From contig JASHNY010000242.1 in the NCBI GenBank assembly GCA_030041385.1, positions 1 to 32,098 on the forward strand: DNA of 32,098 bases, in the 5' to 3' direction. The position numbers were made by a program, and so were the translations under genes. Below are positions 15,948 through 23,707 of the stretch, one piece after another. Under the pieces are notes generated by a model that had not been told where the DNA came from, made no database searches, and saw nothing but the letters and a program-made list of their open reading frames with translations. The stretch is from Alphaproteobacteria bacterium. GTDB taxonomy: Bacteria; Pseudomonadota; Alphaproteobacteria; ATCC43930; CGMCC-115725. The stretch's first letter is position 1; every line of letters begins with the position of its first letter.

Positions 15948-16723
15948 GCCGGATGCGGCTCCCCCTCACCGTCTCCGTCGCATTTCATGCCGCGGTTCTG
16001 GCGGCGCTGGTCCTGCTGGCGAACCGATTGCCGGCGACGCTCACCCTGCCGGCGCATAAGGGCTTCGAGATCGCGCTGAACCCGCCGGCGGCGCGGCTCG
16101 AAAGCGTCCCTCCGGTCACGGCCGCACCGCAGCCGGTGCAGCCGGTGACGCCGGTTCCCGAGCGGCCGGTGGCTTCGCATGACATCGCGAATGCGCCACA
16201 GCCGCGGGTGCCGCTCGCCGCAACGGCCGAACTGCCGCCGCCCCCGCCGATGAAGCCGGTGGTCAAGCCGCGGCCACGGACCATCCCGCAGCGCCGCGAG
16301 GTGGCGCGCCCGATTCAGCCGGCGCCGCAACTGGCACAGCGCCCGCCGTCGATTCCGGCACCGGCGGCGCCGACTGCGCCGGCCAATTATCAGCCGACGC
16401 CCGCAGCCCGGCCGGCGCCCGCGCCGAACCCGGAGCTTGCCGCCGGCTACCGCGCCGCGCTGAGCCGCTGGTTCGAAGACCACAAGCGCTACCCCGAATC
16501 GGCGCGGCAGCGCGACGAGCAGGGCAGCGCCGTCGTGCGCTTCCGGGTCGCCCCGGACGGGCGTGTGCTCGGTTTCGCGCTGCTGCGCAGCACCGGCTAT
16601 CCCGACCTCGACAACGGCATCGCCGAGATGCTGCGCGGCGCCCGATTGCCGGCCTTTCCGCCGGGGTTGCAGCTTTCCTATCTCGACGTTGCGGTCACCC
16701 TGCGCTTTGCCCTGGAGCAATAG
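15944..16723 (+). CDS. tonB: TonB family energy transducer
   Basis: A 259-residue protein with TonB architecture. A single N-terminal membrane anchor (about residues 8-27) contains the S...H pair of the SVAFHAAVLAAL helix (S11, H15), as in E. coli TonB, where this histidine is needed for coupling to ExbB-ExbD. A long proline-rich region (about 31-165) would span the periplasm. The C-terminal TonB domain (about 165-257) has RWFEDHKRYPESARQ and VRFRVAPDGRVLGFALLRS. Such proteins pass proton-motive energy to TonB-dependent outer-membrane receptors; no receptor gene is in this window. The stop at 16721-16723 is one base from the stop of the convergent dioxygenase gene. Confidence 0.9.
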   Translation: MSRMRLPLTVSVAFHAAVLAALVLLANRLPATLTLPAHKGFEIALNPPAARLESVPPVTAAPQPVQPVTPVPERPVASHDIANAPQPRVPLAATAELPPPPPMKPVVKPRPRTIPQRREVARPIQPAPQLAQRPPSIPAPAAPTAPANYQPTPAARPAPAPNPELAAGYRAALSRWFEDHKRYPESARQRDEQGSAVVRFRVAPDGRVLGFALLRSTGYPDLDNGIAEMLRGARLPAFPPGLQLSYLDVAVTLRFALEQ

Positions 16724-16724
16724 C

Positions 16725-17615
16725 CTATGCCGCCTCGTCGAGGGTCGAGCCGACATCGAGCGTCGTTGCCCGGCGCAGGTCGCGCGGCTGCATCTCGTCA
16801 TGCGGCCGGCCGCGGTGCATCGTGCAGCGATTGTCCCAGATCACCAGATCGCCGACGGCCCATTTGTGGCTATAGACGAACTGCCGCTGCGTCGCATGCT
16901 CGTCGAGCTCGCGCAATAGAAGCCGGCCCTCGGGTACCGGCCAGCCGACGATGTGCGAGGCGTGCGCCGACAGGTAGAGGCCCTTGCGGCCGGACCCGGG
17001 GTGGCTGCGCACGAGGCGCTGGCGCGACGGCGGGTATTGCTCGCGCTCGCCGGGCGGAAACTCGGTAAAGCCGATCTGTCCGCGCGACCAGAACACGTCG
17101 TGCTCGGCAACCAATGGATCGACCAGCGCCCTCTGCCTATCCGACAATGCGTCATAGGCGGCGCGCATATCGGCAAACTCGGTCTCGCCGGCGCCGAACG
17201 GGCCGGCCGGCGGCACCGCGACGGCAAACAGCATGCCGAGCACGACCGGCACCGGCATGTACGAGGCGTCGGTGTGCCACAGCCGGTTGCCGAGGCTGTC
17301 GAGGCGGCGGCGGTCGTCGCGGGCGCGGATATGGCTGTCTTCGTCGAGGTTGGAGATGTCGCCGATCTCCGGGAATTGCAGCCGGCGCCGGCCCGGCCGC
17401 GCCGCCGCCCTGCCGATTTCGAGCGGCCCGAACAAGGCCGCGAAATCGCGCAATTGCGCGTCGCTGATATCCTGGCCGTGAAATACCAGCACGCAATGGC
17501 GGTCGATCGCCCCCCACAATTCCTTGACGGCCGCGGCGCCGACCGGAAGCGACAGGTCGATGCCGCCGATCTCGGCGCCGATATGGGGATGGATCGGGGT
17601 TACCGTGATGGCCAT
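16725..17615 (-). CDS. TauD/TfdA family 2-oxoglutarate-dependent dioxygenase
   Basis: A 296-residue Fe(II)/2-oxoglutarate dioxygenase. The facial triad is visible as H114 and D116 in RLWHTDASYM and the distal H267 in DNRCTMHRGRPHD. An arginine for 2-oxoglutarate binding lies in RDLRRATT (R281/R282). HIGAEIGGIDLSLPV at the N-terminus is typical of the TauD/TfdA group. Members release sulfite from taurine or cleave chlorophenoxyacetates and other side chains; the substrate here is not evident. There is no sulfonate transporter beside it. It converges on tonB with a single base between the two stop codons. Confidence 0.9.
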   Translation of the reverse strand: MAITVTPIHPHIGAEIGGIDLSLPVGAAAVKELWGAIDRHCVLVFHGQDISDAQLRDFAALFGPLEIGRAAARPGRRRLQFPEIGDISNLDEDSHIRARDDRRRLDSLGNRLWHTDASYMPVPVVLGMLFAVAVPPAGPFGAGETEFADMRAAYDALSDRQRALVDPLVAEHDVFWSRGQIGFTEFPPGEREQYPPSRQRLVRSHPGSGRKGLYLSAHASHIVGWPVPEGRLLLRELDEHATQRQFVYSHKWAVGDLVIWDNRCTMHRGRPHDEMQPRDLRRATTLDVGSTLDEAA

Positions 17616-17675
17616 GGCTTCCTCCCGCCAAGCTGTTGCGCGCAGGATCGGCCGTGCGCGCTCGGGCTGTCAATC

Positions 17676-17695
17676 TCCCGCCGCCGGAGGCGGGA
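17676..17695. repeat. Hairpin in the dioxygenase/MBL intergenic gap
   Basis: TCCCGCC at 17676-17682 pairs perfectly with GGCGGGA at 17689-17695 around a six-base loop, inside the 149-base gap between two divergent genes. The following bases (GGGATTGCTTCGCC from about 17706) resemble the edge of the 'GGATTGCTTCG' intergenic repeats of alphaproteobacteria, so this may be a decayed repeat. Nothing else convincing is seen in the gap apart from ATAGGAGAAG before the next ATG. Confidence 0.4.
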
Positions 17696-17764
17696 CGTAA
17701 CCAGATCGGGATTGCTTCGCCGGTTCCGCGATGCCAGCCTCGCCGGGAAGCATAGGAGAAGCCG

Positions 17765-18772
17765 ATGGCTCTGCAGACCGTGGCACCGTTTTCGGCACCG
17801 GTGGTGGACAGGCTGTCGGTGCGGGTCGTCGTCGACTCGGTCTACGACCAGTTCATGGCCAAGGCGACCCATCCGCTGGTGCAGATCGAGCATGTCGGCC
17901 GCATCCCGGGCCGCGAAACCTCGTGCCTGGCCGGCGAATGGGGCCTTTCGCTGCATCTGGAATCCGAGAGCGGCGGCGAGAAGCATCGCTATCTGCTCGA
18001 TTTCGGCTACACGCCCGAGATCCTGATCCGCAATTTCGACCTGCTCGGCATCGCCGCGGAGCGGCTGGACGGCCTCGTTCTCAGCCACGGGCACCGCGAC
18101 CATTTCGGCGGGCTGGTCGGCTTTGTCGATCGCTATCGCGACCGGCTGCGCGGCGATATCAAACTGTTCGCCGGCGGCGCGGAGAATTTCCGCGAGAAAT
18201 GGCTCGCTCGCGCCGACGCCGAACCGGTGTCCTGGGGCGCGCTCGACCGCGCGGCGCTGGCGGCGGCGGGGGTCGCCGCGGTGTGCTGCGACGAGGCCCA
18301 TGCGCTGGACGGCCCGTTCACGACCGGTCGGATCGCCCGGCAGAGCTTCGAGCAGGTTCTCCCCAACACGCTGGTCGAGCCGACCCCGGCGGATCATTTC
18401 ACCGAAGCGGAGCGGCGCGGCCGGCTGGTGCCGGACCGCCATCCCGACGAGCACGCGACCTGCTATGTCGTCAAGGGGCGCGGGCTTGTCGTGGTGTCGT
18501 CGTGCAGCCATTGCGGCGTCATCAACGCGATCAGGACGGCGATGGCGGTCTCGGGCGTGGACCGGCTCCACGCCGTGCTCGGCGGGTTTCATCTCGGCAC
18601 GGCGCCGCCCGACTATCTCGACCACACGCTGAGCGAACTGGTTGCGCTGGCGCCCGACCTGGTGATCCCGATGCATTGCACCGGGCGCAATTTCATCGCC
18701 CGCCTGCGCGAGGCGATGCCCGAACGGCTGATCGACTGGAACACGGGCAGCCGCTTCACGTTCGGCGTCTGA
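17765..18772 (+). CDS. MBL-fold metallo-hydrolase (COG1237-like)
   Basis: A 335-residue metallo-beta-lactamase-fold protein. LSHGHRDHFGGL gives the HxHxDH zinc motif (H108, H110, D112, H113). Later ligands are plausible at H249 (SSCSHCG), H276 (GGFHLG) and H304 (PMHCTG). The SSCSHCG...GGFHL...HCTG order matches the COG1237 group, which includes an archaeal enzyme of methanopterin synthesis (beta-RFA-P synthase relative) and many uncharacterised bacterial proteins; that reaction is not expected here. The ATG at 17765 follows ATAGGAGAAG. A GT2 gene starts seven bases after its stop, so the two are probably one transcript. Confidence 0.85.
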   Translation: MALQTVAPFSAPVVDRLSVRVVVDSVYDQFMAKATHPLVQIEHVGRIPGRETSCLAGEWGLSLHLESESGGEKHRYLLDFGYTPEILIRNFDLLGIAAERLDGLVLSHGHRDHFGGLVGFVDRYRDRLRGDIKLFAGGAENFREKWLARADAEPVSWGALDRAALAAAGVAAVCCDEAHALDGPFTTGRIARQSFEQVLPNTLVEPTPADHFTEAERRGRLVPDRHPDEHATCYVVKGRGLVVVSSCSHCGVINAIRTAMAVSGVDRLHAVLGGFHLGTAPPDYLDHTLSELVALAPDLVIPMHCTGRNFIARLREAMPERLIDWNTGSRFTFGV

Positions 18773-18779
18773 CAGCGCG

Positions 18780-19733
18780 ATGGACCCGCTGCCCGGCGTC
18801 AGCTTTCTGATCCCGGTCTACAACAAGCGGCCTTATCTGCCGCAGGTGGTCGAGGGGTTGCGGCGGCAGACCGGCAATTTCGAGCGCGAATTCATCTTCA
18901 TCGACGACGGATCGACCGACGGTTCGTGCCGGGCGCTGGCGGAATTGACCGCCGGATGGCCGCATGTCTGCATCCTCGCGCAACCCAACCGCGGCCCCAG
19001 CATCGCGACGAACCGGGCGATCGCGGCGGCGCGATTTCCGTTCATCAAGCTCGTCGATGGCGACGACGTGCTGCTTCCGGACGCCACAAGCTTCCTGCTC
19101 GGGCTGCTGCTGCAGCATCCGGCTGCGGTTCTCGCCTATGGCCGCATGGAGCGCTACGGCTCGGCTGCGGATGCGCTGGCGCGGATCGAACCCGGCGCCG
19201 CCGCGGCGCCCGACCGTCGCGCCGTCTCGGTCCGGGTCGAAGACGCGCTGCCGATCTTGCTGCAGCGGATGGAACTCAGTCCGACGCATTGCCTTGCCCG
19301 CACCGAGCCGGTGCGCGAGGTCGGCGGCTGCGACGAGCGCGTGTTCACGCAGGACTATTCGCTGCTGCTCCGCCTGGCGACGCGGGGGCCGTTCGTTGCC
19401 GCTGACGCTGTTATCGCCCTGGCGCCGGTAACGGCGGCCGGCCGGATCAACGACGGCGGGCCGCAGGTATTGCACGACTGCAACCTGGCGCTGCTGCATT
19501 TCCTCGCCGAGCACCGTTTGCCGCGCGCCCTGTGCGGCCGCGCTGTCCGCCGCGCATTGACCCGCGCCTGGCTGTGGGCGCGCCGGCGCGAGCGGGCTGC
19601 GGCGATCTCCCGCTGGATGGTGCTGCGCCTCGCCGGCTGGCTGCCGATCGGGTCGCTCCGGCTCGCCCTGTTGCGGCGAAGCTGCGCCGCCTTCACGCTG
19701 AGCCGCCCGGTCCGCCGCAGCAGCCCCGGCTGA
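18780..19733 (+). CDS. Glycosyltransferase family 2
   Basis: A 317-residue GT-A transferase. The N-terminus VSFLIPVYNKRPYLPQVVEG is a textbook GT2 opening. FIDDGSTDGS (DDGS 42-45) binds the nucleotide, and KLVDGDDVLLP (DGDD 93-96) contains the DXD-type metal site. CDERVFTQDYSLLLRLA carries the usual ED-like catalytic region, here with Q-D. The C-terminal quarter is arginine-rich with hydrophobic patches and may lie on the membrane. The gene begins seven bases after the MBL-fold hydrolase and is isolated from the main glycan operon at 217-5759, so its product is unknown. Confidence 0.85.
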   Translation: MDPLPGVSFLIPVYNKRPYLPQVVEGLRRQTGNFEREFIFIDDGSTDGSCRALAELTAGWPHVCILAQPNRGPSIATNRAIAAARFPFIKLVDGDDVLLPDATSFLLGLLLQHPAAVLAYGRMERYGSAADALARIEPGAAAAPDRRAVSVRVEDALPILLQRMELSPTHCLARTEPVREVGGCDERVFTQDYSLLLRLATRGPFVAADAVIALAPVTAAGRINDGGPQVLHDCNLALLHFLAEHRLPRALCGRAVRRALTRAWLWARRRERAAAISRWMVLRLAGWLPIGSLRLALLRRSCAAFTLSRPVRRSSPG

Positions 19734-19783
19734 GGCGGAAGCGGCGCGGTTGCCGCGGCACTCGGCCCGCTCCGGAACCGCCG

Positions 19784-19812
19784 TTGACACCGCCGCCGGC
19801 CCCGGATACCTA
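19784..19812 (+). promoter_or_regulatory. Candidate promoter of the peptide ABC operon
   Basis: A perfect TTGACA at 19784-19789 lies about 80 bases before the first ABC gene. The -10 is poor: GATACC at 15 bases spacing or TACCTA at 17. The exact -35 and position at the head of the operon make it a reasonable candidate, but the -10 keeps confidence low. Confidence 0.4.
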
Positions 19813-19865
19813 CGGCAGCGCGACGACCGGAAACCAACCATACGTGTTCACGGGGGGCACGCCCA

Positions 19866-20861
19866 TTGCCGCTGCTGGACGTAAAGAATCTTCACACCGA
19901 ATTTCGCACCGGCGTCGGCGTCGTGCACGCGGTCGATGGGATTTCCTATACGGTCGAACCCGGGGAAACCGTCGCGATCGTCGGCGAGAGCGGTTCCGGC
20001 AAGTCGGTCGGCGCCCTGTCGCTGCTGCGCCTCATTCCCGATCCGCCCGGGCGGATCACCGGCGGCGAAGTATGGTTTGGCGGCCGCAACCTGCTGCGCC
20101 TGTCGGATGCGGAGATGCGCGAGGTGCGCGGCGGCGAGATCGGCATGGTGTTCCAGGAGCCGATGACCTCGCTGAACCCGGTATTGACGATCGGCCGCCA
20201 GATCACCGAGACGCTCGAACGGCACCGCGGCGCCGACCGGGCCGAGTGCGAGCGGCGCGCGGCCGAGCTGTTGGGGCTTGTCGGCATCGCCGATGCGCCG
20301 CGCCGGCTCAAGCAGTATCCGCATCACCTGTCGGGCGGGATGCGGCAGCGCGTCATGATCGCGATCGCCCTTGCCTGCGACCCGAAACTGATCATCGCCG
20401 ACGAGCCGACGACCGCGCTCGACGTGACGATCCAGGCGCAGATACTCGAATTGATGCAGCGACTGACCCGCCAGCTCGGCGTCGCGCTGATCATCATCAC
20501 CCACAATCTCGGCGTCGTCGCGCGCTATGCCGACCGGGTCAACGTGATGTATGCGGGCCGCATCGTCGAAAGCGGCCGGGCCGCGGCGATCTACCATGAG
20601 CCGCGCCACCCTTATACGATGGCGTTGCTGCGCTCGGTGCCCCGGCTCGACCGCCCGCGCCAGGCGCGGCTCGACCCGATCGAGGGCCAGCCGCCCGACC
20701 TGACCCGTCTCGACGACGGCTGCGCGTTCCGCTCGCGCTGCCGGTTCGCGGTCGAACGCTGCGCCTCGTCGCGGCCGCCGCTGGCGACGGTAAGCGCAGA
20801 CGGCCAGCGTGCCGCATGCTGGCGCAGCGATGCGCTGGCGAGCGCCGGCAGGGCAGCATGA
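19866..20861 (+). CDS. dppD: Peptide ABC transporter ATP-binding protein (DppD/OppD type)
   Basis: A 331-residue ABC ATPase. Walker A is GESGSGKS (40-47), the signature is LSGGMRQRV, Walker B is [12 protein letters not shown] and the H-loop is IIITHNL. The C-terminal oligopeptide extension contains [13 protein letters not shown] and four cysteines ([15 protein letters not shown] plus one in RAACW), the arrangement that holds an Fe-S cluster in DppD-type proteins. It energises import of peptides or related solutes at the inner membrane with DppF. The start appears to be TTG at 19866, preceded by a GGGGGG run; no ATG or GTG with homology is nearby. The stop overlaps the dppF ATG by four bases. 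Confidence 0.92.
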   Translation: MPLLDVKNLHTEFRTGVGVVHAVDGISYTVEPGETVAIVGESGSGKSVGALSLLRLIPDPPGRITGGEVWFGGRNLLRLSDAEMREVRGGEIGMVFQEPMTSLNPVLTIGRQITETLERHRGADRAECERRAAELLGLVGIADAPRRLKQYPHHLSGGMRQRVMIAIALACDPKLIIADEPTTALDVTIQAQILELMQRLTRQLGVALIIITHNLGVVARYADRVNVMYAGRIVESGRAAAIYHEPRHPYTMALLRSVPRLDRPRQARLDPIEGQPPDLTRLDDGCAFRSRCRFAVERCASSRPPLATVSADGQRAACWRSDALASAGRAA

Positions 20862-21856
20862 ACCCGCCGTCAGAGAACCGCCCGCCGCTGCTCGAGGTCC
20901 GCGGCCTTAAAATGTACTTCCCCGTCAGCGAGGGGGTGCTCGCCCGCCGCCAGCTCGGCGAGGTCAAGGCGGTCGACGGCGTCAACCTGACCATCGAGAA
21001 GGGCGAGACGCTGGGGCTGGTCGGCGAGAGCGGCTGCGGCAAGACGACGATGGGGCGCTGCATCCTGCGCCTTGAACGGCCGACCGCGGGCGAAATCCGC
21101 TATGACGGCGTCGACATCGCAACGCTCGACCGCAAGTCGCTGCTGTCGTTGCGGCGGCGCATTCAGGTGATCTTTCAGGACCCGTACAGCTCGCTCAACC
21201 CGCGCATGAAGATCGGGACGATCCTGTCGGAACCGATGAAGGTGCACGGGATCGAGCCGGACGCCCACCGCCGTGCCGAACGGGTGCGCGAATTGTTGAC
21301 GCTGTGCGGCCTCAATCCCGGCTTCATCGACCGCTACCCGCACGAAATGTCGGGCGGGCAGCGCCAGCGCGTCGGCATCGCCCGAGCCCTGGCGCTGGAA
21401 CCCGAATTCATCGTCTGCGACGAGGCGGTATCCGCGCTCGACGTGTCGATCCAGGCGCAAATCATCAACCTGCTCGAGGATTTGCGCGAGAAGTTCGCCC
21501 TGACCTATCTGTTCATCGCCCACGATCTGTCGGTTGTGCGTCATCTGTGCCAGCGCGTCGCGGTGATGTATCTCGGCCGGGTGGTCGAACTGGCCAGTTG
21601 CGACGAATTGTTCGACCACCCACGCCATCCCTATACCAAGGCGTTGCTCGCGGCGGTTCCGGTACCCGACCCGACGGTCGAAGCCGGCCGCACGTTCCAG
21701 CCGCTCAGCGGCGAGGTGCCGAGCCCGATCAACCCGCCTTCAGGATGCGTATTCCACCCGCGCTGCCCAATCGCGGTGAATGATTGCAAGCAAATTCGGC
21801 CGGAACCGCGCGAACTGCATTCCGGCCATTGGGTCGCCTGTGGCGAGGTCGCCTGA
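20858..21856 (+). CDS. dppF: Peptide ABC transporter ATP-binding protein (DppF/OppF type)
   Basis: A 332-residue ABC ATPase, the partner of the preceding gene. Walker A is GESGCGKTT (56-64), then [14 protein letters not shown] with the Q-loop, signature [17 protein letters not shown], Walker [13 protein letters not shown] and H-loop [10 protein letters not shown]. The end has [17 protein letters not shown] and four cysteines ([15 protein letters not shown] and VACG), a possible Fe-S site as in DppD. In Walker B the usual DEP is DEA, which is normal in OppF/DppF. The ATG at 20858 lies in an ATGA overlap with dppD and is preferred to an upstream in-frame ATG at 20816 inside dppD. Confidence 0.92.
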   Translation: MNPPSENRPPLLEVRGLKMYFPVSEGVLARRQLGEVKAVDGVNLTIEKGETLGLVGESGCGKTTMGRCILRLERPTAGEIRYDGVDIATLDRKSLLSLRRRIQVIFQDPYSSLNPRMKIGTILSEPMKVHGIEPDAHRRAERVRELLTLCGLNPGFIDRYPHEMSGGQRQRVGIARALALEPEFIVCDEAVSALDVSIQAQIINLLEDLREKFALTYLFIAHDLSVVRHLCQRVAVMYLGRVVELASCDELFDHPRHPYTKALLAAVPVPDPTVEAGRTFQPLSGEVPSPINPPSGCVFHPRCPIAVNDCKQIRPEPRELHSGHWVACGEVA

Positions 21857-21906
21857 CGCAGCCGCCGGCGCAACAACAGAAACCGCACTTTGGAGGGACG
21901 CCTAGT

Positions 21907-23529
21907 ATGAAGACTACCCTGCTCGTCGCTGGCCTCGCCGTGGCCGGCGCCCTGTCGGCGGTTCCGGCACAGGCAAACGAAACGCCCAAGCATGGCGGCA
22001 CGCTGACCTATCTGATCCCGGCCGATGCGCCGCCCAGCTTCGACGGCCACCGCGAGGAAACCTATGCGACGGTGCATGCGACGGCGCCGTTCTACAGCGT
22101 ATTGATCCGGGTCAACCCGGAAAACCCGGCGTCGCCGACCGACTTCGTCTGCGACCTGTGCACCGCGATGCCCAAACCGACCGACGGGGGCAAGACCTAC
22201 ACGTTCAAGATACGGCAGGGGGTCAAGTTTGCCGACGGCTCCCCGCTGACCGCCTATGACGTCGCCGCAAGCTGGAACGAGATTACCTTTCCGCCCCAGG
22301 GCGTGCTGAGTGCGCGCGGCACCGACTACCGCGACCTGATCGCCAAGATCGAGGCGCCCGACGCAAACACCGTCGTCTTTCACCTGAAGTTTGCTACCGC
22401 CGCGTTCCTGCCGGCGCTGGCCGACCCCTTTGCCTATATCTACGAGAAAAAAATCCTCGACGATCCGACCAAGGGGCCGCACTGGTACGAAAAGAACATC
22501 CTGGGTTCCGGCCCGTTCGTCTTCAGCGGATACCAGATCGGTCAAAAGATCACCGGAGACCGCAACCCGAACTACTATCATAAGGGCCTGCCGTATCTCG
22601 ACCATATCGTCGGCATCTTTGCACCGAAGCAGGCCACGCGGGTCGATGCGATCCGCAGCGACCGCGCGGCGATCGAGTTCCGCGGTCTGCCGCCCTCGGC
22701 GCGCGACCAACTGAAGCAGGAATTGGGCAACAAGATCACGGTGCAGGAAAGCCCGTGGAATTGCGGCAGCGACCTGTTCTTCAATGAGAAGAAAAAACCG
22801 TTCGACGATCCGCGTGTACGCCGCGCCCTGTCATTGGCGATCAACCGCTGGGGCGGTGCGCCGGCCTTGTCTAAGATTGCGATCGTCAAGACCGTCGGCG
22901 GCATCACCTTCCCGGGATCGCCGCTGGCCGCGACCAAGAGCGAACTGCAGCAGATGGCCGGGTTCTGGCCCGACATCAACAAGTCGCGGGCCGAGGCGCG
23001 CAAATTGCTGAAGGAGGCAGGCGCCGAAGGGATCAGCTTCGAATTGCTCAACCGCGACGTCGACCAGCCGTATAAATACGTCGGCATCTGGCTCGTCGAT
23101 CAGTGGAGCAAGATCGGCCTGCACGTAACCCAGCGCATCCTGCCGACCGGACCGTGGTTTGCGGCGATGCGGTCGGGCAATTTCAGCGTCGTCCACTATC
23201 CGATCTGCCACGCCGTGGTGAACCCGCTGCTCGACGTGCAGCCCTACCTGCCCGCCAGCGCCGAGAACATGGGGGGAACCCCCGACGCGCAGGAAATGGA
23301 CATGTACAACAAGATGCTGCACGAGACCGACCCCACCAAGCAGCACGCCGAGATGGTCGCGTTCGAGAAATACGTGATGGATACCAAGGCACACGCGACC
23401 CAGATCATCTGGTGGAACCGGATCGTGCCGTACCGGTCGTATGTAAAGGGCTGGAAGATCAGCCCGAGCCACTACATCAACCAGGACCTGTCCAATATCT
23501 GGCTGGACCAGGCTACGGTCAGCCAATAG
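21907..23529 (+). CDS. ABC transporter substrate-binding protein 1 (family 5)
   Basis: A 540-residue periplasmic solute-binding protein of the DppA/OppA family. A signal peptide ends near AQA-N (residue 23). ETPKHGGTLTYLIPADAPPS starts the mature part. YTFKIRQGVKFADGSPLTAYDVAASW, RNPNYYHKGLPYLD and FDDPRVRRALSLAINR are family-5 motifs. The cysteines CDLC (near residue 81), WNCG and PICHAV are conserved with the next protein and could form disulfides. RBS GGAGGG at 21892-21897 fits the ATG at 21907. It is a close tandem paralogue of the next gene; the two differ most at about residues 419-480. Ligand unknown; peptides, opines or oligosaccharide derivatives are possible. Confidence 0.92.
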   Translation: MKTTLLVAGLAVAGALSAVPAQANETPKHGGTLTYLIPADAPPSFDGHREETYATVHATAPFYSVLIRVNPENPASPTDFVCDLCTAMPKPTDGGKTYTFKIRQGVKFADGSPLTAYDVAASWNEITFPPQGVLSARGTDYRDLIAKIEAPDANTVVFHLKFATAAFLPALADPFAYIYEKKILDDPTKGPHWYEKNILGSGPFVFSGYQIGQKITGDRNPNYYHKGLPYLDHIVGIFAPKQATRVDAIRSDRAAIEFRGLPPSARDQLKQELGNKITVQESPWNCGSDLFFNEKKKPFDDPRVRRALSLAINRWGGAPALSKIAIVKTVGGITFPGSPLAATKSELQQMAGFWPDINKSRAEARKLLKEAGAEGISFELLNRDVDQPYKYVGIWLVDQWSKIGLHVTQRILPTGPWFAAMRSGNFSVVHYPICHAVVNPLLDVQPYLPASAENMGGTPDAQEMDMYNKMLHETDPTKQHAEMVAFEKYVMDTKAHATQIIWWNRIVPYRSYVKGWKISPSHYINQDLSNIWLDQATVSQ

Positions 23530-23536
23530 CGGCCGG

Positions 23537-23597
23537 GCACCCTTCGTGACGCGCCTGCCGCCCTGCAACCGGCGTCAGGCGTCGTCTCGAAGGGTGC
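23537..23597. repeat. Long hairpin between the two binding-protein genes
   Basis: GCACCCTTCG at 23537-23546 pairs with 23588-23597. After one mismatch, GACG (23548-23551) pairs with 23583-23586. After one bulged base, CGCCTG (23552-23557) pairs with 23576-23581. This gives a 20-pair stem around an 18-base loop, seven bases after the first binding-protein stop. There is no T-run, so it may stabilise the upstream message or reduce read-through, or be a 'CACCCTTCGAGACGC'-type intergenic repeat. The remaining 110 bases before the second gene hold no promoter I would defend. Confidence 0.65.
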
Positions 23598-23707
23598 GGG
23601 GCGCAGCTCGCCAAGTTTGCGCGCACGGCGAATTGGGCATGACCGGATAAACTATTTCGGACGCTACCGCGGGAACAACACTGCGGCGCAACAGGGAGCA
23701 GACCGAC

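Noticed and set aside
20816-20857. Earlier ATG for dppF inside dppD
   Set aside because: It would add 14 residues not typical for DppF; the ATG in the ATGA overlap matches the usual coupling.
23617-23657. Promoter before binding protein 2 (TTGCGC / GATAAA / TATTTC)
   Set aside because: No pair of hexamers has acceptable spacing, so I do not call it.
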